A stretch of 64,000 nucleotides of DNA from Candidatus Omnitrophota bacterium (GTDB lineage Bacteria; Omnitrophota; Omnitrophia; Omnitrophales; JACROU01), in assembly GCA_029261035.1 (NCBI GenBank), contig JAJDCD010000012.1:62001-126000 (forward strand), read 5' to 3'. Made by a program: the position numbers and the translations under genes. Below the pieces are notes generated by a model. That model was not told the origin of the DNA and ran no database searches. It saw only the letters and a program-made list of their open reading frames with translations. Of the stretch, positions 55,201 through 61,672 are shown in pieces (positions within the stretch are counted from its first letter, which is position 1; each line of letters starts with the position of its first letter).

Positions 55201-56758
55201 GATTTTTTGATTCAGAAAGTGAATCTTTTGTTATTGAAGTAAGATCAGAGTGAAACTCATTTTCAATTCTTTTATGGTACAACTGATAGTTGTGTTGAGA
55301 TTTAAACTTAGGACTAATTGCTACATAATTCATATCCTTTAGCCCTGCTTGCTTTTGGATGCCTGGTTGATGAAAACCACCTGTAATCAAAATAGCTTCT
55401 TTTATCCCTTGGTCTTTTAATTGCTTTTCTAAGTTAATAACTATAGATTCGTCTCTCTGCATAGCAATTAAATAAAACTGATCTAACAAGTCCCAATCGA
55501 TCCAACTCTGAGCCTCTTTTAAGAACTCCAAGCTATTGAATTGCAATTGAATAAAAGTGTTTTTAAACTGAAAGTATTCCTCTGAACTAAGCTTAAGATG
55601 AGTGCTTTTTTCAAGAAGTTGAATCCATTGATGCCTTTGATGCCAATCTTTATCCTTATTTGAAGAACTTAATTGAAACCAAATCATTTGATATATTTTC
55701 TTTAAATCAGAATCAAACGAAACAAATTGTTGAGTTTGAGTTAAATTAAGAAACTCAGAATAAAGCTGCCACTGAACATATTTTTCTTTTTTAAGACCCA
55801 CGAAAACTGCCCATAATTGTAACCACTCAAAAAACGAGCTTTTTGAATCTTGTTTTTTAAGCCGTATTTGAACTAATTCCTTTTCGTATCGACTTAATAC
55901 TTCGGGCTGATCTTCCAATTCAATCTCAATTGCATTCAAGATTTCATTCAATTCCTCTTCTAAACGATTAAAATCCAGGGCTTCTACATAAGGAATAATT
56001 TTTTCTAAAGAATCCATTCCCCCTTCTTTTAATTTAGATTTTAATTGATCAGGACGAAGCTTAAATACATCTTTAAAAGAATTGGCTAAATTTTGAACTA
56101 TTTCAAAATCAGCAACCGTCAATTCTTTCCCTTGATACTCTTTCCAAAAATTCCATAACTTTGAATTTGATTCCCGCCTAAAAAGAGCTTTAACATTTTT
56201 CTTAAGGACCTTCATCCGTTCAGAGTAATGCTGATTCTTCTCTAATATTTCTTTTAAAAGGGATAAGTTTTTTTCGTATAACTGAGAAGACTCAATACCA
56301 TGAAGTTTTAAGCTAGGATTTGATAGATAAGCAGCTTCACCACCCGTAAGATATCCATTTTCAATATACCATTCGATTACAGGAGATTCTTTTTGCTCTG
56401 TTTGTTGAATTGCTTTCTGGAGCCAAGGAGTTTTAATTTCTCCTTCATAACCCTCAACAAAAATATGTTTTATTTTACGCTGTTGAGCTACATCCAACAC
56501 AAGCTCTTTAATGCTACGCTGAGCCCCAGGCTCAGAATGAGCATCTAAAATGTGTATGATTTTAGGACTATTTGAAGATTGAGAGGTTGAAGTAACAATT
56601 TTCCCTATACTCGGACGCACCCACAATGGTTGGGCCTGCGGATTTACTTTTAACGCCACCTCATAGGCATAAACTGCATTCTGAGACAAATCAGTCAAAA
56701 GAAAGAAGATGAGCGTTATAAAAGCAATAATTTTAAGGAAATTACGACATTTCACCAT
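40208..56758 (-). CDS. Giant 1: 5,516-residue exported multidomain membrane protein
   Basis: Function unknown. A signal peptide (about 1-31, IIAFITLIFFLLTDL) precedes a ChaN/TraB/Tiki-like domain at about 60-490 (IHILDAHSE, FVEGYEGE, ILITGGFHQPGI). A mostly helical part follows, with EEHGH at about 920-924. Five tandem units of about 340-375 residues lie at roughly 1208-2740, each with a hydrophobic membrane block beginning near 1208, 1579, 1953, 2288 and 2653. HEAT-like helices occupy about 3150-3720. Then come an ADP-ribosyltransferase-like segment (RLYHGA, His3769), a kinase-like segment (NYDGRAKQNN with Asp4182; DFGGSF with Asp4205), an HD domain (MHDVGKA, His4418-Asp4419) and a HAD hydrolase (MLDIDGTLT, Asp4595; GDQGEFYGND). 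HEAVEE at 5118 and a C-terminal module shared with the next two giants end it. The reading frame is uninterrupted. Confidence 0.9.
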   Translation of the reverse strand: MVKCRNFLKIIAFITLIFFLLTDLSQNAVYAYEVALKVNPQAQPLWVRPSIGKIVTSTSQSSNSPKIIHILDAHSEPGAQRSIKELVLDVAQQRKIKHIFVEGYEGEIKTPWLQKAIQQTEQKESPVIEWYIENGYLTGGEAAYLSNPSLKLHGIESSQLYEKNLSLLKEILEKNQHYSERMKVLKKNVKALFRRESNSKLWNFWKEYQGKELTVADFEIVQNLANSFKDVFKLRPDQLKSKLKEGGMDSLEKIIPYVEALDFNRLEEELNEILNAIEIELEDQPEVLSRYEKELVQIRLKKQDSKSSFFEWLQLWAVFVGLKKEKYVQWQLYSEFLNLTQTQQFVSFDSDLKKIYQMIWFQLSSSNKDKDWHQRHQWIQLLEKSTHLKLSSEEYFQFKNTFIQLQFNSLEFLKEAQSWIDWDLLDQFYLIAMQRDESIVINLEKQLKDQGIKEAILITGGFHQPGIQKQAGLKDMNYVAISPKFKSQHNYQLYHKRIENEFHSDLTSITKDSLSESKNLQKNTEKLLQKEQSHTPLKSGEYLESKLNFNSKDKLVSAHLIKDVNRLAAGIESEKYERLKKLITICRKADRSQFNELWKKHRSFFLHSRELNFYLTQESPEFKIFTLFLAAYQNSSGEQEELELLRTLLKKQRRDEEDLVGRLLDKNVLKIINERGFQILQNLTEYEKESTAIYQWSSIKKEVEGYQLRKLLKGKKHRKSILAHLEDMNEFNVDGMLKVWLNGAYSSSTVVPRLKLARPDFQEEFYWALSKLALLEIPTEELSETGTWLDKVDSRWVNRLINKVLQLPSKVLDTGAEDLEELNKVLRSNYSMEVSSVRTARNEALLTSVFQQFYGMFPVAVLHSKKIKKVKVGVSRDLLSELFPEGDVQGFYLTTEGVEDGTIVIADGLNFEDWIQTLFEEHGHFLEEVDSDKEIQDYLKLHPEHRDLTHEIGRFLTAYLKGEKIEDISEEAEFKELLFNFFENLGFVPQVDTFKAFEKNVINWTETAEAEEYVYDVKQELELREIVLSNKEVAYQFNDRYRLLVPALQNYLKGDRVQRREVLKAIEKIPAVHVNILPEQFKIKFEKEITLRLIHIATHDDHRTTHPNPRDVARDELFTLWKGRGPDSVTTDIIADHSSNNIPTWSIRNKPREYAQKFLLELWMREGSQKRMSRLIDIKTMNRSSPWRLDKISLKEWESLAEKNKNPWWKYILTLPLSLLTNASFLIWGISSFLITTFFVLVKMIPLIVQHLFVAFVFSPSIAFRGFFFENTPKHLTSNKDYGPFYGLPALLSLGGSVILAHPYFALLNLTSLATWGLSILFGIIGAITLSFIVFFLSQLIISELLMSLDEKQFSGKFFKFIKYISSEEFMLNTFPKVKDSWKDRFLPLPGLVYAVGFYRSTYIDTMLGSHIRGFNYASQFNDLSPEVLRKYKDDVEESLKQISVSEFLLLKEHVIDLYLEAIMATLISRAHMNNSRTDEKNYAEYFIFELWKNKKYFDRVTDLMGDSKLRPTTWGSSQIKLPNVNSLMTFYPQKAFLEVIKLEGRFQRITKLISSNGYSLDLFSLKDLAIIYGKYRAGLPRKIIQSVFLVSTSLFYLFSSFLYHSILIPILILKLIPALIVGIFVFMSAVPAFVRFYFNDDRTSYEDLKAPAFIIGVIQMIVGGVVGAKITLGTLFGVQLAFWAKIALGSLSFLVGSSLLVLFVMFGMYLFLKFLDEPYFQSGISNNLSKLIEKPFFYEGFYKVPTSFKSLFLPLKYLNFVSPYKTDIYRNAISSKIENSRLSASDMNDLPGAVRKDMRSKIASRIWLDFTLGQILNLNKDVKREFEEEVTRRLIQLSETQGGHIAHDSRVELLRFWLERGAESKVTQVIAYENDVKIGLWGSFRVSSDLISEFTIAVNGGDVEPLRVVYELMKKEGLKRPISRLVDKKSWSFENILSLQEIEKLYLSKQVSFLKKMLFFILKLPLEIIRIVRGVLGFVVDLVPAFVSLGFILLYTIFLAALSPGYTVNKLIDRGPELGFSDLLSLIVFVSEWLLLASLLNGKINIALLTANPIGFIALIAVILVVTAVLEKVFSDHNYRNDVVEDLIFSSEVPGNILKYFFVERLFNKNFSWFKGWRDVLSPYQSKQIQKALIKRISETNLAVNLNGLNKKSRKVFKSAVAEAVYKTIEVRESDKLSPELKKEHEEALVRGYLYHRKITQLINFWEKQGVESKIPSILISEHNNIGLSDLINFMDIDTQRTLLRIWAEAEDGRGITELMDLVQWNFSDEISLEDLKIIFQKQKTSFFESVWTNSMKFMLYPFTFMLGGLKVLIILLPLIAGFFEILLGSIFNLIWSAFSLAKLMLISVFRVPYSVTALAITQLFFGKDSGGEGWDVRVWGVIKMAGFLTSLSILSYGAMFYFGLGLVKSYLLMAGASWNLMSLAVADAFIVFGGITFILSALYGVDRLLFKGHVFKKMKEWNVDVFILNYPTRPSFFVFGNAAKKIGLPYNLKFLPAEESFEYWNRRSHGHLSNMVKKRVGNLSLSEVNDLPMEVVEVFYYELKDHLKDWNYYTLIELTKEKKEKFLNFLFALLIERLQTEESYSDTLIKVYSDLLKVLDEPSVLINKLEESRAFLIGSEEARNLWKTAHRLTPLKDYFEILKENQEVPAGLDVIFSISDFFRVVFMAPIALLYVLIAFPLEFIRVFFEIITVNRVSVPWTTPIINISVGVIAFIYSLALLPFQRLGLIVVNILTGFRFNSKLVFYDLLFQREIVYKYLSAQNYRKRYSLKEILFREENVKNSARFIYSTKSPDAYIRGLIKDKSTTAELNEFGILDPSELKVVEPSFKYRLKNEWSLEQIQKLPIGILTRYFDEIIEKYLEVINESPNDVAVKNFVYQSLLQMWLHGDIRVEDLFKDKTFDVGYYTYDQLIELYKSYSQPTEYIINEVEKLLQSRMNHDMLLRMTPGMKRDFHDLIVAEIRVMSLQEIIRISPEDQERYKGIVLERIITLAKTGDLAAVAYLTAKILKKDAFVLKALESITSIDVSYDAYSDVIKYFEASSGRIPFVVTSLKKKIMREPSTRVLSGEDVDKVLPKEIRDVFKAEIVAVLEAQLTRIGKVNSGKYSFAQMELIRLALSGSEKSVEILKKIPYKHKSFATLVRLIAVPTLRDYEWIGEDEEGDEYEFTVEEEINNTRLFMIDSDVTYLIEESGYDPLKFIDALWAEYKNPRSNQYTLDKSDINFLYKYLSQEESFVDDKLMAVRLLSHILKEPKWANEIGPSIDWLLSKLDQNKNNELGAAILNTLVEFGQQQHLSSVLKPYQEKIVKVYERRYLTSRSLKRKVERFASNEGDRLNLMVAVLGPEKLQENELAQFLDAFEYIRTDKNQSMIVSLIVEMVEKNILYFGDDKGKLSVRKFSPHRFIKALGEIGTKDAFIILEEIVEKSEKWKVRLGAYIELRDNNVDLNGATLKVLRSRERNKVKRSIAKERSKYKPVDLLRIYNNPKTSPIIMAEIRAIVFGDNLHEPNIRRSYKDVLERFGSEKLTEKGEVYLFELVQGIVHVNHPDWALTLLNMYEQLTNVDLKKEILNLVANARPSGADRTLRNLLRKALIESSINEELLSVLIEVNGRLANESSEKFIIEIFKDEKISANLRQKALEALGKISSTVEVMKVINDVFDKSLYRYVAEQIKLSAIDGIRYRASQNISDSEKAFEVAEWIMKQLKKEKVLEAVIEDDRSKAKRRIKRSLIEVVFGKQYRNNILELLFSYPKTKYRAIYRRLNTGRLYHGAAPEGTLNEEDVFPKGQWLIRSVTGTEAFLDGITRGLQPPITDRKARNQGKSDVRYIANEYDYVIREGGGGYGAGSQQFIDYNGALFLIPSEYYNEAKITRGIDFGHRKLPVIPFKGLIPVSQLGVVFIKQEHFQQLKAIKEQLMDDRGEVITSLRASDFFDKSSGRFGVGERKMSPAELDHFRLIDESEIYEEVIRNQNPFENGMGILVGVHSNEDNHSFVDALNRIIRRGELNGVALDQAKKDEISHFFRETPNSDIAETTFLSKLADYFNEDGKIKITSWMYMLIQGHELSEDLTGTTPWGPFGSNKARFMKRKSNGDEYYVKFYPEINQLRTEYVAWRMAKELGVNVPTDVRIIKMTHPGTGSTEYAIASKRIPGLIEKFPEGSDEQLRKSNEVLERFLFDMITLNYDGRAKQNNGIDNSVRLNGNPVVWDFGGSFHYRARGTLKNEGFNIQAIKDFMGDPTDITKPGTYASVAITDYEREFFGFIQTELGRAAQKRMAKKIAKLTDRQIKQIVYSAGFESKSDETVANNIITTLKEARAYVKEIYQLSDVEGSRQVKKMLETDDVTFRLNIKKIFKYLPPPLLSLMERPAGRRGKDGRGRPLALDIQQHTQNVLKGVDTDGFNSINIPGMNPRALIRAAALMHDVGKATITADKKTERALYDEQHLLHEEKSIEFAYQFLPSLGFSNDEIKIVEAILIADQFGDMFKHHANPKPRTPQDLVDNAFTPSEELKDKLNRRDLFRMAFALYKADIINDGAGSLYRMHIEPARKSLDGKPHFKGLYKERKVYPKAKVIYDLVELLEKKEFEELIKTQFVATMLDIDGTLTLEHGKLSKKAIELLVKLLKGKVFVSFATARLASKPEMKKVYEALRTSGMDDEDARYLIVYADNGAEILDGFGNLVRQPKRLWPGNYSFRRGEQDVKGVLKTMGIVLKQAKSEKELTEKNHAFLQKRKNYFRLHFRDIRNALPYVTRLQAALVTDGIPFTAMISGRRSIDFMPLGTDKASSLEDFVEHIERETGVSVHVNEILKIGDQGEFYGNDYSYLQFNGISVGKKNREHVYPLAYINDKGKRVMGEKATMEIMVKAKYRALPIIRERAELVPDQITFEDFKQSLDKHQSEIRGTYFVRPEDKIRFVLNYLERTSLVYRALKIIADEKMLVDPNKGLRSTEDIVELLKTTKLKLSDLEREKLEYILEYFVFAIFGNLNVSVYAKAPEVIREDIKDAIVSVVLPKVSRRIEKTVLSMSPLAQIFSIGKKTHWHVIEEAFEERIYLNDGKKRVVHYDGEKNYFVLDIYDSEEAQTPVKQIPILALRTSFNPLYRSLLITKTQFELLTAEEKEQLLLHEAVEEYVEVEESDRVSKYIRVKLEEVLTGNLHSERILSYYDISIKNIKSSHELAEIFEKIATFLGNPNLYEREPKNVVISDLDQKTNLISILLGGIPTVASSMEDLYDYLNQRIQVKGLEQFIDEIRMLSEQLDEGESLKQKIELKILENTILNMDLEEEFSISKVLKRVQEVIKGIDVESIKGKLENVGDEDPLKDVFQLLGAGLTAVFSEEALSASSLGEKGSRVENLFFDALRLEEEKYLIIKASVWNDLLRNSEVEEVVGVQQFLSLANSQIIIIKDEKVVLQADYVNNQQFKFVDRDLESLLKQLKNSLGKNRTFYPIINYSNSGSADRSDNHIVLERSPFALMASLSLLLDQGKNREGYFSKESGRYRVRLEEFTKHLFKNAMAQYLIQIAA

Positions 56759-56782
56759 GCAATGAAATATCCTTTCTTAGGA

Positions 56783-56810
56783 AATATAATCGTTTAAATT
56801 TACCATGCAA
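56783..56810 (-). promoter_or_regulatory. Possible promoter of giant 1
   Basis: On the minus strand, TTGCAT (56805-56810) and TATATT (56783-56788) are 16 bases apart, about 25 bases before the ATG. A ribosome-binding site AAAGGA lies between. The surrounding 200 bases are very AT-rich, so chance matches are likely and other start sites are possible. The 401-bp interval 56759-57159 otherwise holds the repeats at 56995-57106 and no gene. Confidence 0.35.
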
Positions 56811-56994
56811 ATGATCATAATACAAATAATTATAAAAATATTTAAAAACTAGTTAAACTATTACTATATAATGAGTTAAGTAGTTTTTGGTCATTTTTAT
56901 GGGTTTATTTATATGGAAATAGCAATGCATGAGGCGATATCACTTAAGAATACGCTAAGTGGCACGCTTTAGATTGAACAAAAAACGGAACCCT

Positions 56995-57031
56995 CTAAGG
57001 TGCCAGGCACCTAAAGTGCCTGGCACCTTAG
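56995..57031. repeat. GTGCCWGGCAC palindromic repeat (perfect hairpin)
   Basis: CTAAGGTGCCAGGCAC (56995-57010) and its exact inverse GTGCCTGGCACCTTAG (57016-57031) form a perfect 16-bp stem with a 5-nt loop. Each arm has the 11-bp core GTGCC-W-GGCAC. A worn copy (AAGTGGCACGCTTTAG) lies just before it at about 56957-56972. Confidence 0.85.
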
Positions 57032-57033
57032 AT

Positions 57034-57106
57034 GAGGAGCTAAACGACGAAGAATCTTAGATTAAAGTAAGAGGACCTTAGATCCTTCGTTATACTCAGG
57101 ATGACA
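57034..57106. repeat. GACGAAGAATCT-type intergenic repeat, copy 2
   Basis: GAGGAGCTAAACGACGAAGA with AATCTTAGA matches the element at 37900-37957, and the right end ACTCAGGATGACA has the element's terminal TGACA. The left terminal TGTCATTCT is worn away. It directly follows the GTGCC palindrome in the gap between giants 2 and 1. Confidence 0.7.
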
Positions 57107-57132
57107 CTCTCGCATAAGAATTCCGCTTCACG

Positions 57133-57160
57133 AGAAAAAGAGAGCTTATACTCTTTTTCT
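57133..57160 (-). terminator. Possible terminator of giant 2
   Basis: AGAAAAAGAG and CTCTTTTTCT form a 10-bp stem with an 8-nt loop ending at the giant 2 stop codon. On the minus strand a T-rich stretch forms the second arm itself. The stem is AT-rich and overlaps the stop, so it is a weak candidate. Confidence 0.4.
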
Positions 57161-60100
57161 TATGCAGCAATCATGATACGGCGAGTTGCTTGGATAAGAT
57201 CCATGATTTGGTCTATGAATTGTGAGTTAAACTGGATGAAATACTGATTCCCTCTCATCTCAATTTTTAATTCTTCGGGGATACGATCTTGGAGCAATGA
57301 TGTTCCTTGTGAAGAAAGCAATAATCCGTAAAGTAAATGCGCAGAAAAAAGATCTTTGGATGAAATGCCTGGGTAGTTCTTTTGGTGAAATTGACGTGAA
57401 GTTTGTCCCAACAACATATTGTCTTCAAAGTTTTGTTTTGGAGCAACGACCAAAGATGATTTTGGCAACCACATTGTAGGTAGCTTTCCCAAAACCTTCT
57501 TTGCCAGTTCTCTGCTTTTACTAGAAAACAGTTTTGCTAATTTTGCATTACTCTCTCCTAGATTATTAAACTGCCCCAAATACAAATTAGGCAAAAATCC
57601 AGCAATTCCTTCTGTGCTTTCAAACAAGAATACTCTTTCGTCATAAGTAGAATACAGCATCTCCCGAACATCCCCATACACAGCTTCAGAAGATACAAAT
57701 ACGATTACTTTATTAGGTTGATTTTTCAAAATTAGCTTCAAACTTTCCATCTCTCCAATAAGGTCATCCAAACTAGTTTTGCCAGAAAGTGGAATTGCAA
57801 CAACACCAAAACTTTTATCAACTAAACTCGAAAAAAAACTTTTAAGCTTTACCACATCAAACCCTAAAGATTCTATCCCAGAATCAGTATTTTCTAAAAC
57901 ATTCACTAAATTTTGAGTTACCAGTGCAGGAGATTGGCTTGGAAACAACTCTGCATACAACCTTTCTGCCACTTTCGTATTAGCTCCAAGAACCCCATCC
58001 ATTAAATCAACAGTTACCCTACGAGCAGCTAAAAGGTCCTCATCAGAAATACGAGCACTCAATGGATTAGATTCTAATTCCACCAAAGAAGAACCCAAAG
58101 AAGACCCAGATCCACTTACAAATCGACTAAAAAAGCCCCCTTTCTTAACAACTCTAGGAGGAGCTTCTCTTCTGGCTCTGGATACTCTTGGTTTAGCAGC
58201 GCGTGCATCGGCCGCTGTTTCAAGCTCAAGATCATTTATTCCTACTGCATAATCAACAAAATCTTGAAGCTCATCTCTATTCGTAGGCACAGTCAACCGT
58301 CTCTCAGCAACAGCTTTGAGAATTCGATTAAAGGCTTTCGTTTTGTCCGTATAGTTCAAATTCTTCAAAGAAGGAAATGCGATTAAAAATGCAGATAACT
58401 GATCTCGTGTCTTTATTTTTTCAGAAGCAACTAATTGAATTAATTGATTAAAAGCATCCGAAAAATCATTCCCAAAACTTCTAATCGCTTTTTTGAAGAT
58501 AGGATTCGTTTTGAGAGCTTGTAAATCAAGAATTTTAACATCCACAGCTCCACTGGAACTAGCCACAACAAAACGATTTTGCAATATGGCAAATGAACTC
58601 ATTGCCCCACCAACAATCCCACTTATATTCTGTCCTGTTTTAGTTTCCAGAACACCTACGCGATCTTTTTTAAAATAGAGAAGACTGGAATCTTCAGAAA
58701 ACTCAATCTTGGCAGAGTAACCATCAACACCTTTCAAGGTGGTTATTTTTCCACTTCTCAAATCAATTAGCACTTCGCTTCCATAATTACTATCTGTTGT
58801 TTTAGCATTTCCAGCAGATAAATATTGACCATTAGCTGAAAATACTGGAACTCCTGTTAAGTGGATAGGGAAAGTACGGACCTTAACTTTATCAATCAAA
58901 CGGTAGACTTCAAAGAAATATTGAACTTGCCCACTTGCAAAATCCCTTCTCCCAACAAATAAATACTCTCCTTTTAGAGAAAAAACAGCTCTGTATACCC
59001 CTGAAAAATCAAATCCAAACTGAGATGAGATATCTTCTCCTTTAGAAAAATCATATATTTTCTCATAGTTCTTCGCTTCCCTATTCTCATCAAAATAGGT
59101 GTAATGAACAACAAGATATTTTCCATCTGCAGAAATCATTGCTCTTCTTGCATGAAGGTCAAAAGAGATTTCTCTTTCGAACCCAAAAGTAAGATCCACT
59201 ACCTTACTTTCATTGTTTCTATAGCGCACAAAAGCCATATCCGTATCTCCTAGAAAATTTACGGACAAAACATCACTTCCCAATTCAGAACTCATATTTG
59301 TTGCTATGTCGTTTTCTAATTGATATGCCTGATCTGAAGCTCGATCTTGATAAACAATGAGAAGGTTTCCCGAATCTGAAAACTCAAGTCCTCCAGCTGT
59401 CAAAGAAACTCCTTCTAAAACAACCTTATTTCCAGAATCAACATTATAAAGATCCGCTGACTGCTTACTCGAATCGCCTCCAGTTCTAACATGGGTTGTG
59501 TAAGCAATATACTTTTCATTTGGAGAAAACTTAAATCCAACCGCACTGCTAGACATTCCTCTTACTACCTTAACGCCCGTCTTTACGTGATAAACATCCG
59601 TTGAAGTAAAGGACTTTACAACAATCAAATTACCCGAAGGAGAGACTTCTCCTAATTGCACCTGACTTCCAAAGTTAATGGGTAATTGCTTTCTGCTAAG
59701 GACATCAAAAGCAACCGCTGTATTGTCACGATACGACACAAAAGCAATAGATCCATCTTTAGAAAAAGATACTTTTTCTGTCGGTTTAGAACTTCCCAAC
59801 GAAGATCGTTTCAAAACTTCCAATGCAGCATCTACACTCTGAGAGTCGGTAAATGCATCAAACCAAGACGAACCATTACCATTCGATCCGTTTCCATTTC
59901 CACCCAAGCTAGCTGCAAGACTGACGCCTGAACCCAAACTTTGAGTCAGAGCAGACTCCAACCTACCTCTAAAATAATCTGGAGATTTCCCTTGCAGGAT
60001 TAACGCTCTTTGGGATTGTAATTTCAACACATCCGAAATTTGAGAAACAACAACTGGGCTTTTTCTGGATTCCAACATAGATTCCAAATAACCCTCACTC

Positions 60101-61647
60101 TTCAACTCACCTGAAATCTGAGGGGTCAACCGCACATAAGACATCTTCTTATCCTTAGCAAATTGCTGTACAGCCTCAGCGTGATACCCTCCCGTAACTA
60201 AAATAGCTTGTCGGGCACCTTTATCTTTCATATACCTTTCAGCATGATTCAACATAAACACTTCTCGTTCTTCAGCTCCAAGATAAAAATTCATTGCCGC
60301 GTCAAACACGTTATTAAAGAATGAAATATCTTCAAACACTTGCCTTTTTACTCTTTTTTCACTATTTAGTTTTTCTAATTGATTTACTATTTCAGAAGGT
60401 TTAAATCTCAACAAAGCTCCTGCATCTTCATTTAACCATTGATATTCATCGCGTGTTAATTGAAGGGTAAATATTTTTTCTAATAACCGAACGTTTTCCA
60501 ATAAGATAACTATCTGCTCTTCCATTTCATTCAAAACTAAAGACTCTAAAATGAGTCCTTTTATTTTTTGGATTTCCTGAAAAAATGGAGCTGATTCCAT
60601 CTCCGATTTCAAGATTTCCATTTGAATCAACTTCTTTAATAGAGGAAAAGACTGAAATGAAAAATCCTTAGGCAGCTCTTTGAATAATCGTTCAAAAAAA
60701 GGTCTAAGCACAGCTAACTGACTTTGAGACAATGTGCCCTGAGAAGACGCTTTCAAAGAAAGCAAAGTCGCATTTAACTCATCACCTAAGTTCTTACTTA
60801 ACTTAAACGATGAAGTTTCTTTCAAAAAGCCTTGAATCTCATTATTTAGCTTAGACGCATTCCACTGACTCTCAAGTTGTTTCATGCGAAAAAACCGAAT
60901 AAGCATGGGCCATTCTTTTTGAAATTCCGCTTTTTCTAAATCAATATTTAAACGTTCGAGTGCAACTTCCTTCAAAAGTGAAAGTTTATTGATAGAACTC
61001 AAATCAGCTTCATTTTTAGAGGACATAAGATCTGAAAACTGCTTTAAATCCGTATTAAGATAATGAGGGATAAAAGCTTCTAATTGACGTTCTAATTTTT
61101 TAATGAAAGCACCTGTCGAAACAGACTGTCTCAAGACAAACTGAAAATCTTGGCGGTTTTTCCTGTAGTTCAAAGAATCTTCAATGCCGTAGGCGTTTAA
61201 CTCACCCTTAGAAACTTGATCTAAACGATCTAACAAAAAAAGCTCCGGTCCTGTCAACTCTGCTTCTTTCATTAATTTGTCTGCAAATTTCAAATTCTTT
61301 TTAGGACTTTCAGGAAAGAAGTTCAAGATTTGAGGGTCCAACTTTTCAATCCCCCCCTCTAACAACATTAAATCCACTCCTTTTACATCCGTTAAATACT
61401 CAATCATCGATTGGATATTTTTTTCAGCTTCATAATGTCCATGGGCGCTTTGTATATGATAAAGAGTAGGTGCCTCTGGAATACTAAAAATAGATTCCAC
61501 AATTGCTGTATCTTGAGGTAAGCCTAATAATTGATTTGTAGGTGCGCTCTTCAATTCAGGACGAACAACTTGTGTCCAAGCCAAAGAAGTAGAAATAAAA
61601 TTTAATAGAATGAATATGCTAATAATTTTTAGTGTTAATTTGTACAT
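57160..61647 (-). CDS. Giant 2: exported ChaN/TraB-like and beta-propeller protein
   Basis: Function unknown. The start is set at 61647 (MYKLTLKIISIFILLNF), a signal peptide with AGGAG about 10 bases upstream; the longer frame to 61701 would cover the promoter. About 1,495 residues. A domain at about 55-500 resembles that of giant 1: YHIQSAHGHYEAEKNI, LMLLEGG, YGIEDS and ILVTGGYHAEAV. A Gly/Asn/Ser linker (ASLGGNGNGSNGNGSS, about 575-592) leads to a propeller at about 630-1050. Its repeats follow a WD40/TolB-like pattern such as FKFSPNEKYIAYTTH, MISADGKYLVVHY and FSANGQYLSAG. A basic linker and a Rossmann-like region come next, then the short C-terminal module shared with giants 1 and 3, ending RRIMIAA. 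Confidence 0.88.
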   Translation of the reverse strand: MYKLTLKIISIFILLNFISTSLAWTQVVRPELKSAPTNQLLGLPQDTAIVESIFSIPEAPTLYHIQSAHGHYEAEKNIQSMIEYLTDVKGVDLMLLEGGIEKLDPQILNFFPESPKKNLKFADKLMKEAELTGPELFLLDRLDQVSKGELNAYGIEDSLNYRKNRQDFQFVLRQSVSTGAFIKKLERQLEAFIPHYLNTDLKQFSDLMSSKNEADLSSINKLSLLKEVALERLNIDLEKAEFQKEWPMLIRFFRMKQLESQWNASKLNNEIQGFLKETSSFKLSKNLGDELNATLLSLKASSQGTLSQSQLAVLRPFFERLFKELPKDFSFQSFPLLKKLIQMEILKSEMESAPFFQEIQKIKGLILESLVLNEMEEQIVILLENVRLLEKIFTLQLTRDEYQWLNEDAGALLRFKPSEIVNQLEKLNSEKRVKRQVFEDISFFNNVFDAAMNFYLGAEEREVFMLNHAERYMKDKGARQAILVTGGYHAEAVQQFAKDKKMSYVRLTPQISGELKSEGYLESMLESRKSPVVVSQISDVLKLQSQRALILQGKSPDYFRGRLESALTQSLGSGVSLAASLGGNGNGSNGNGSSWFDAFTDSQSVDAALEVLKRSSLGSSKPTEKVSFSKDGSIAFVSYRDNTAVAFDVLSRKQLPINFGSQVQLGEVSPSGNLIVVKSFTSTDVYHVKTGVKVVRGMSSSAVGFKFSPNEKYIAYTTHVRTGGDSSKQSADLYNVDSGNKVVLEGVSLTAGGLEFSDSGNLLIVYQDRASDQAYQLENDIATNMSSELGSDVLSVNFLGDTDMAFVRYRNNESKVVDLTFGFEREISFDLHARRAMISADGKYLVVHYTYFDENREAKNYEKIYDFSKGEDISSQFGFDFSGVYRAVFSLKGEYLFVGRRDFASGQVQYFFEVYRLIDKVKVRTFPIHLTGVPVFSANGQYLSAGNAKTTDSNYGSEVLIDLRSGKITTLKGVDGYSAKIEFSEDSSLLYFKKDRVGVLETKTGQNISGIVGGAMSSFAILQNRFVVASSSGAVDVKILDLQALKTNPIFKKAIRSFGNDFSDAFNQLIQLVASEKIKTRDQLSAFLIAFPSLKNLNYTDKTKAFNRILKAVAERRLTVPTNRDELQDFVDYAVGINDLELETAADARAAKPRVSRARREAPPRVVKKGGFFSRFVSGSGSSLGSSLVELESNPLSARISDEDLLAARRVTVDLMDGVLGANTKVAERLYAELFPSQSPALVTQNLVNVLENTDSGIESLGFDVVKLKSFFSSLVDKSFGVVAIPLSGKTSLDDLIGEMESLKLILKNQPNKVIVFVSSEAVYGDVREMLYSTYDERVFLFESTEGIAGFLPNLYLGQFNNLGESNAKLAKLFSSKSRELAKKVLGKLPTMWLPKSSLVVAPKQNFEDNMLLGQTSRQFHQKNYPGISSKDLFSAHLLYGLLLSSQGTSLLQDRIPEELKIEMRGNQYFIQFNSQFIDQIMDLIQATRRIMIAA

Positions 61648-61672
61648 ATATATAAGTCTCCTAAACGACACT

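Noticed and set aside
40208-56758. Giant 1 as an assembly fusion of several genes
   Set aside because: There is no internal stop or frame change over 16.5 kb, the five repeats are in one frame, and its end matches those of the neighbouring giants. Long-read confirmation would still be decisive.
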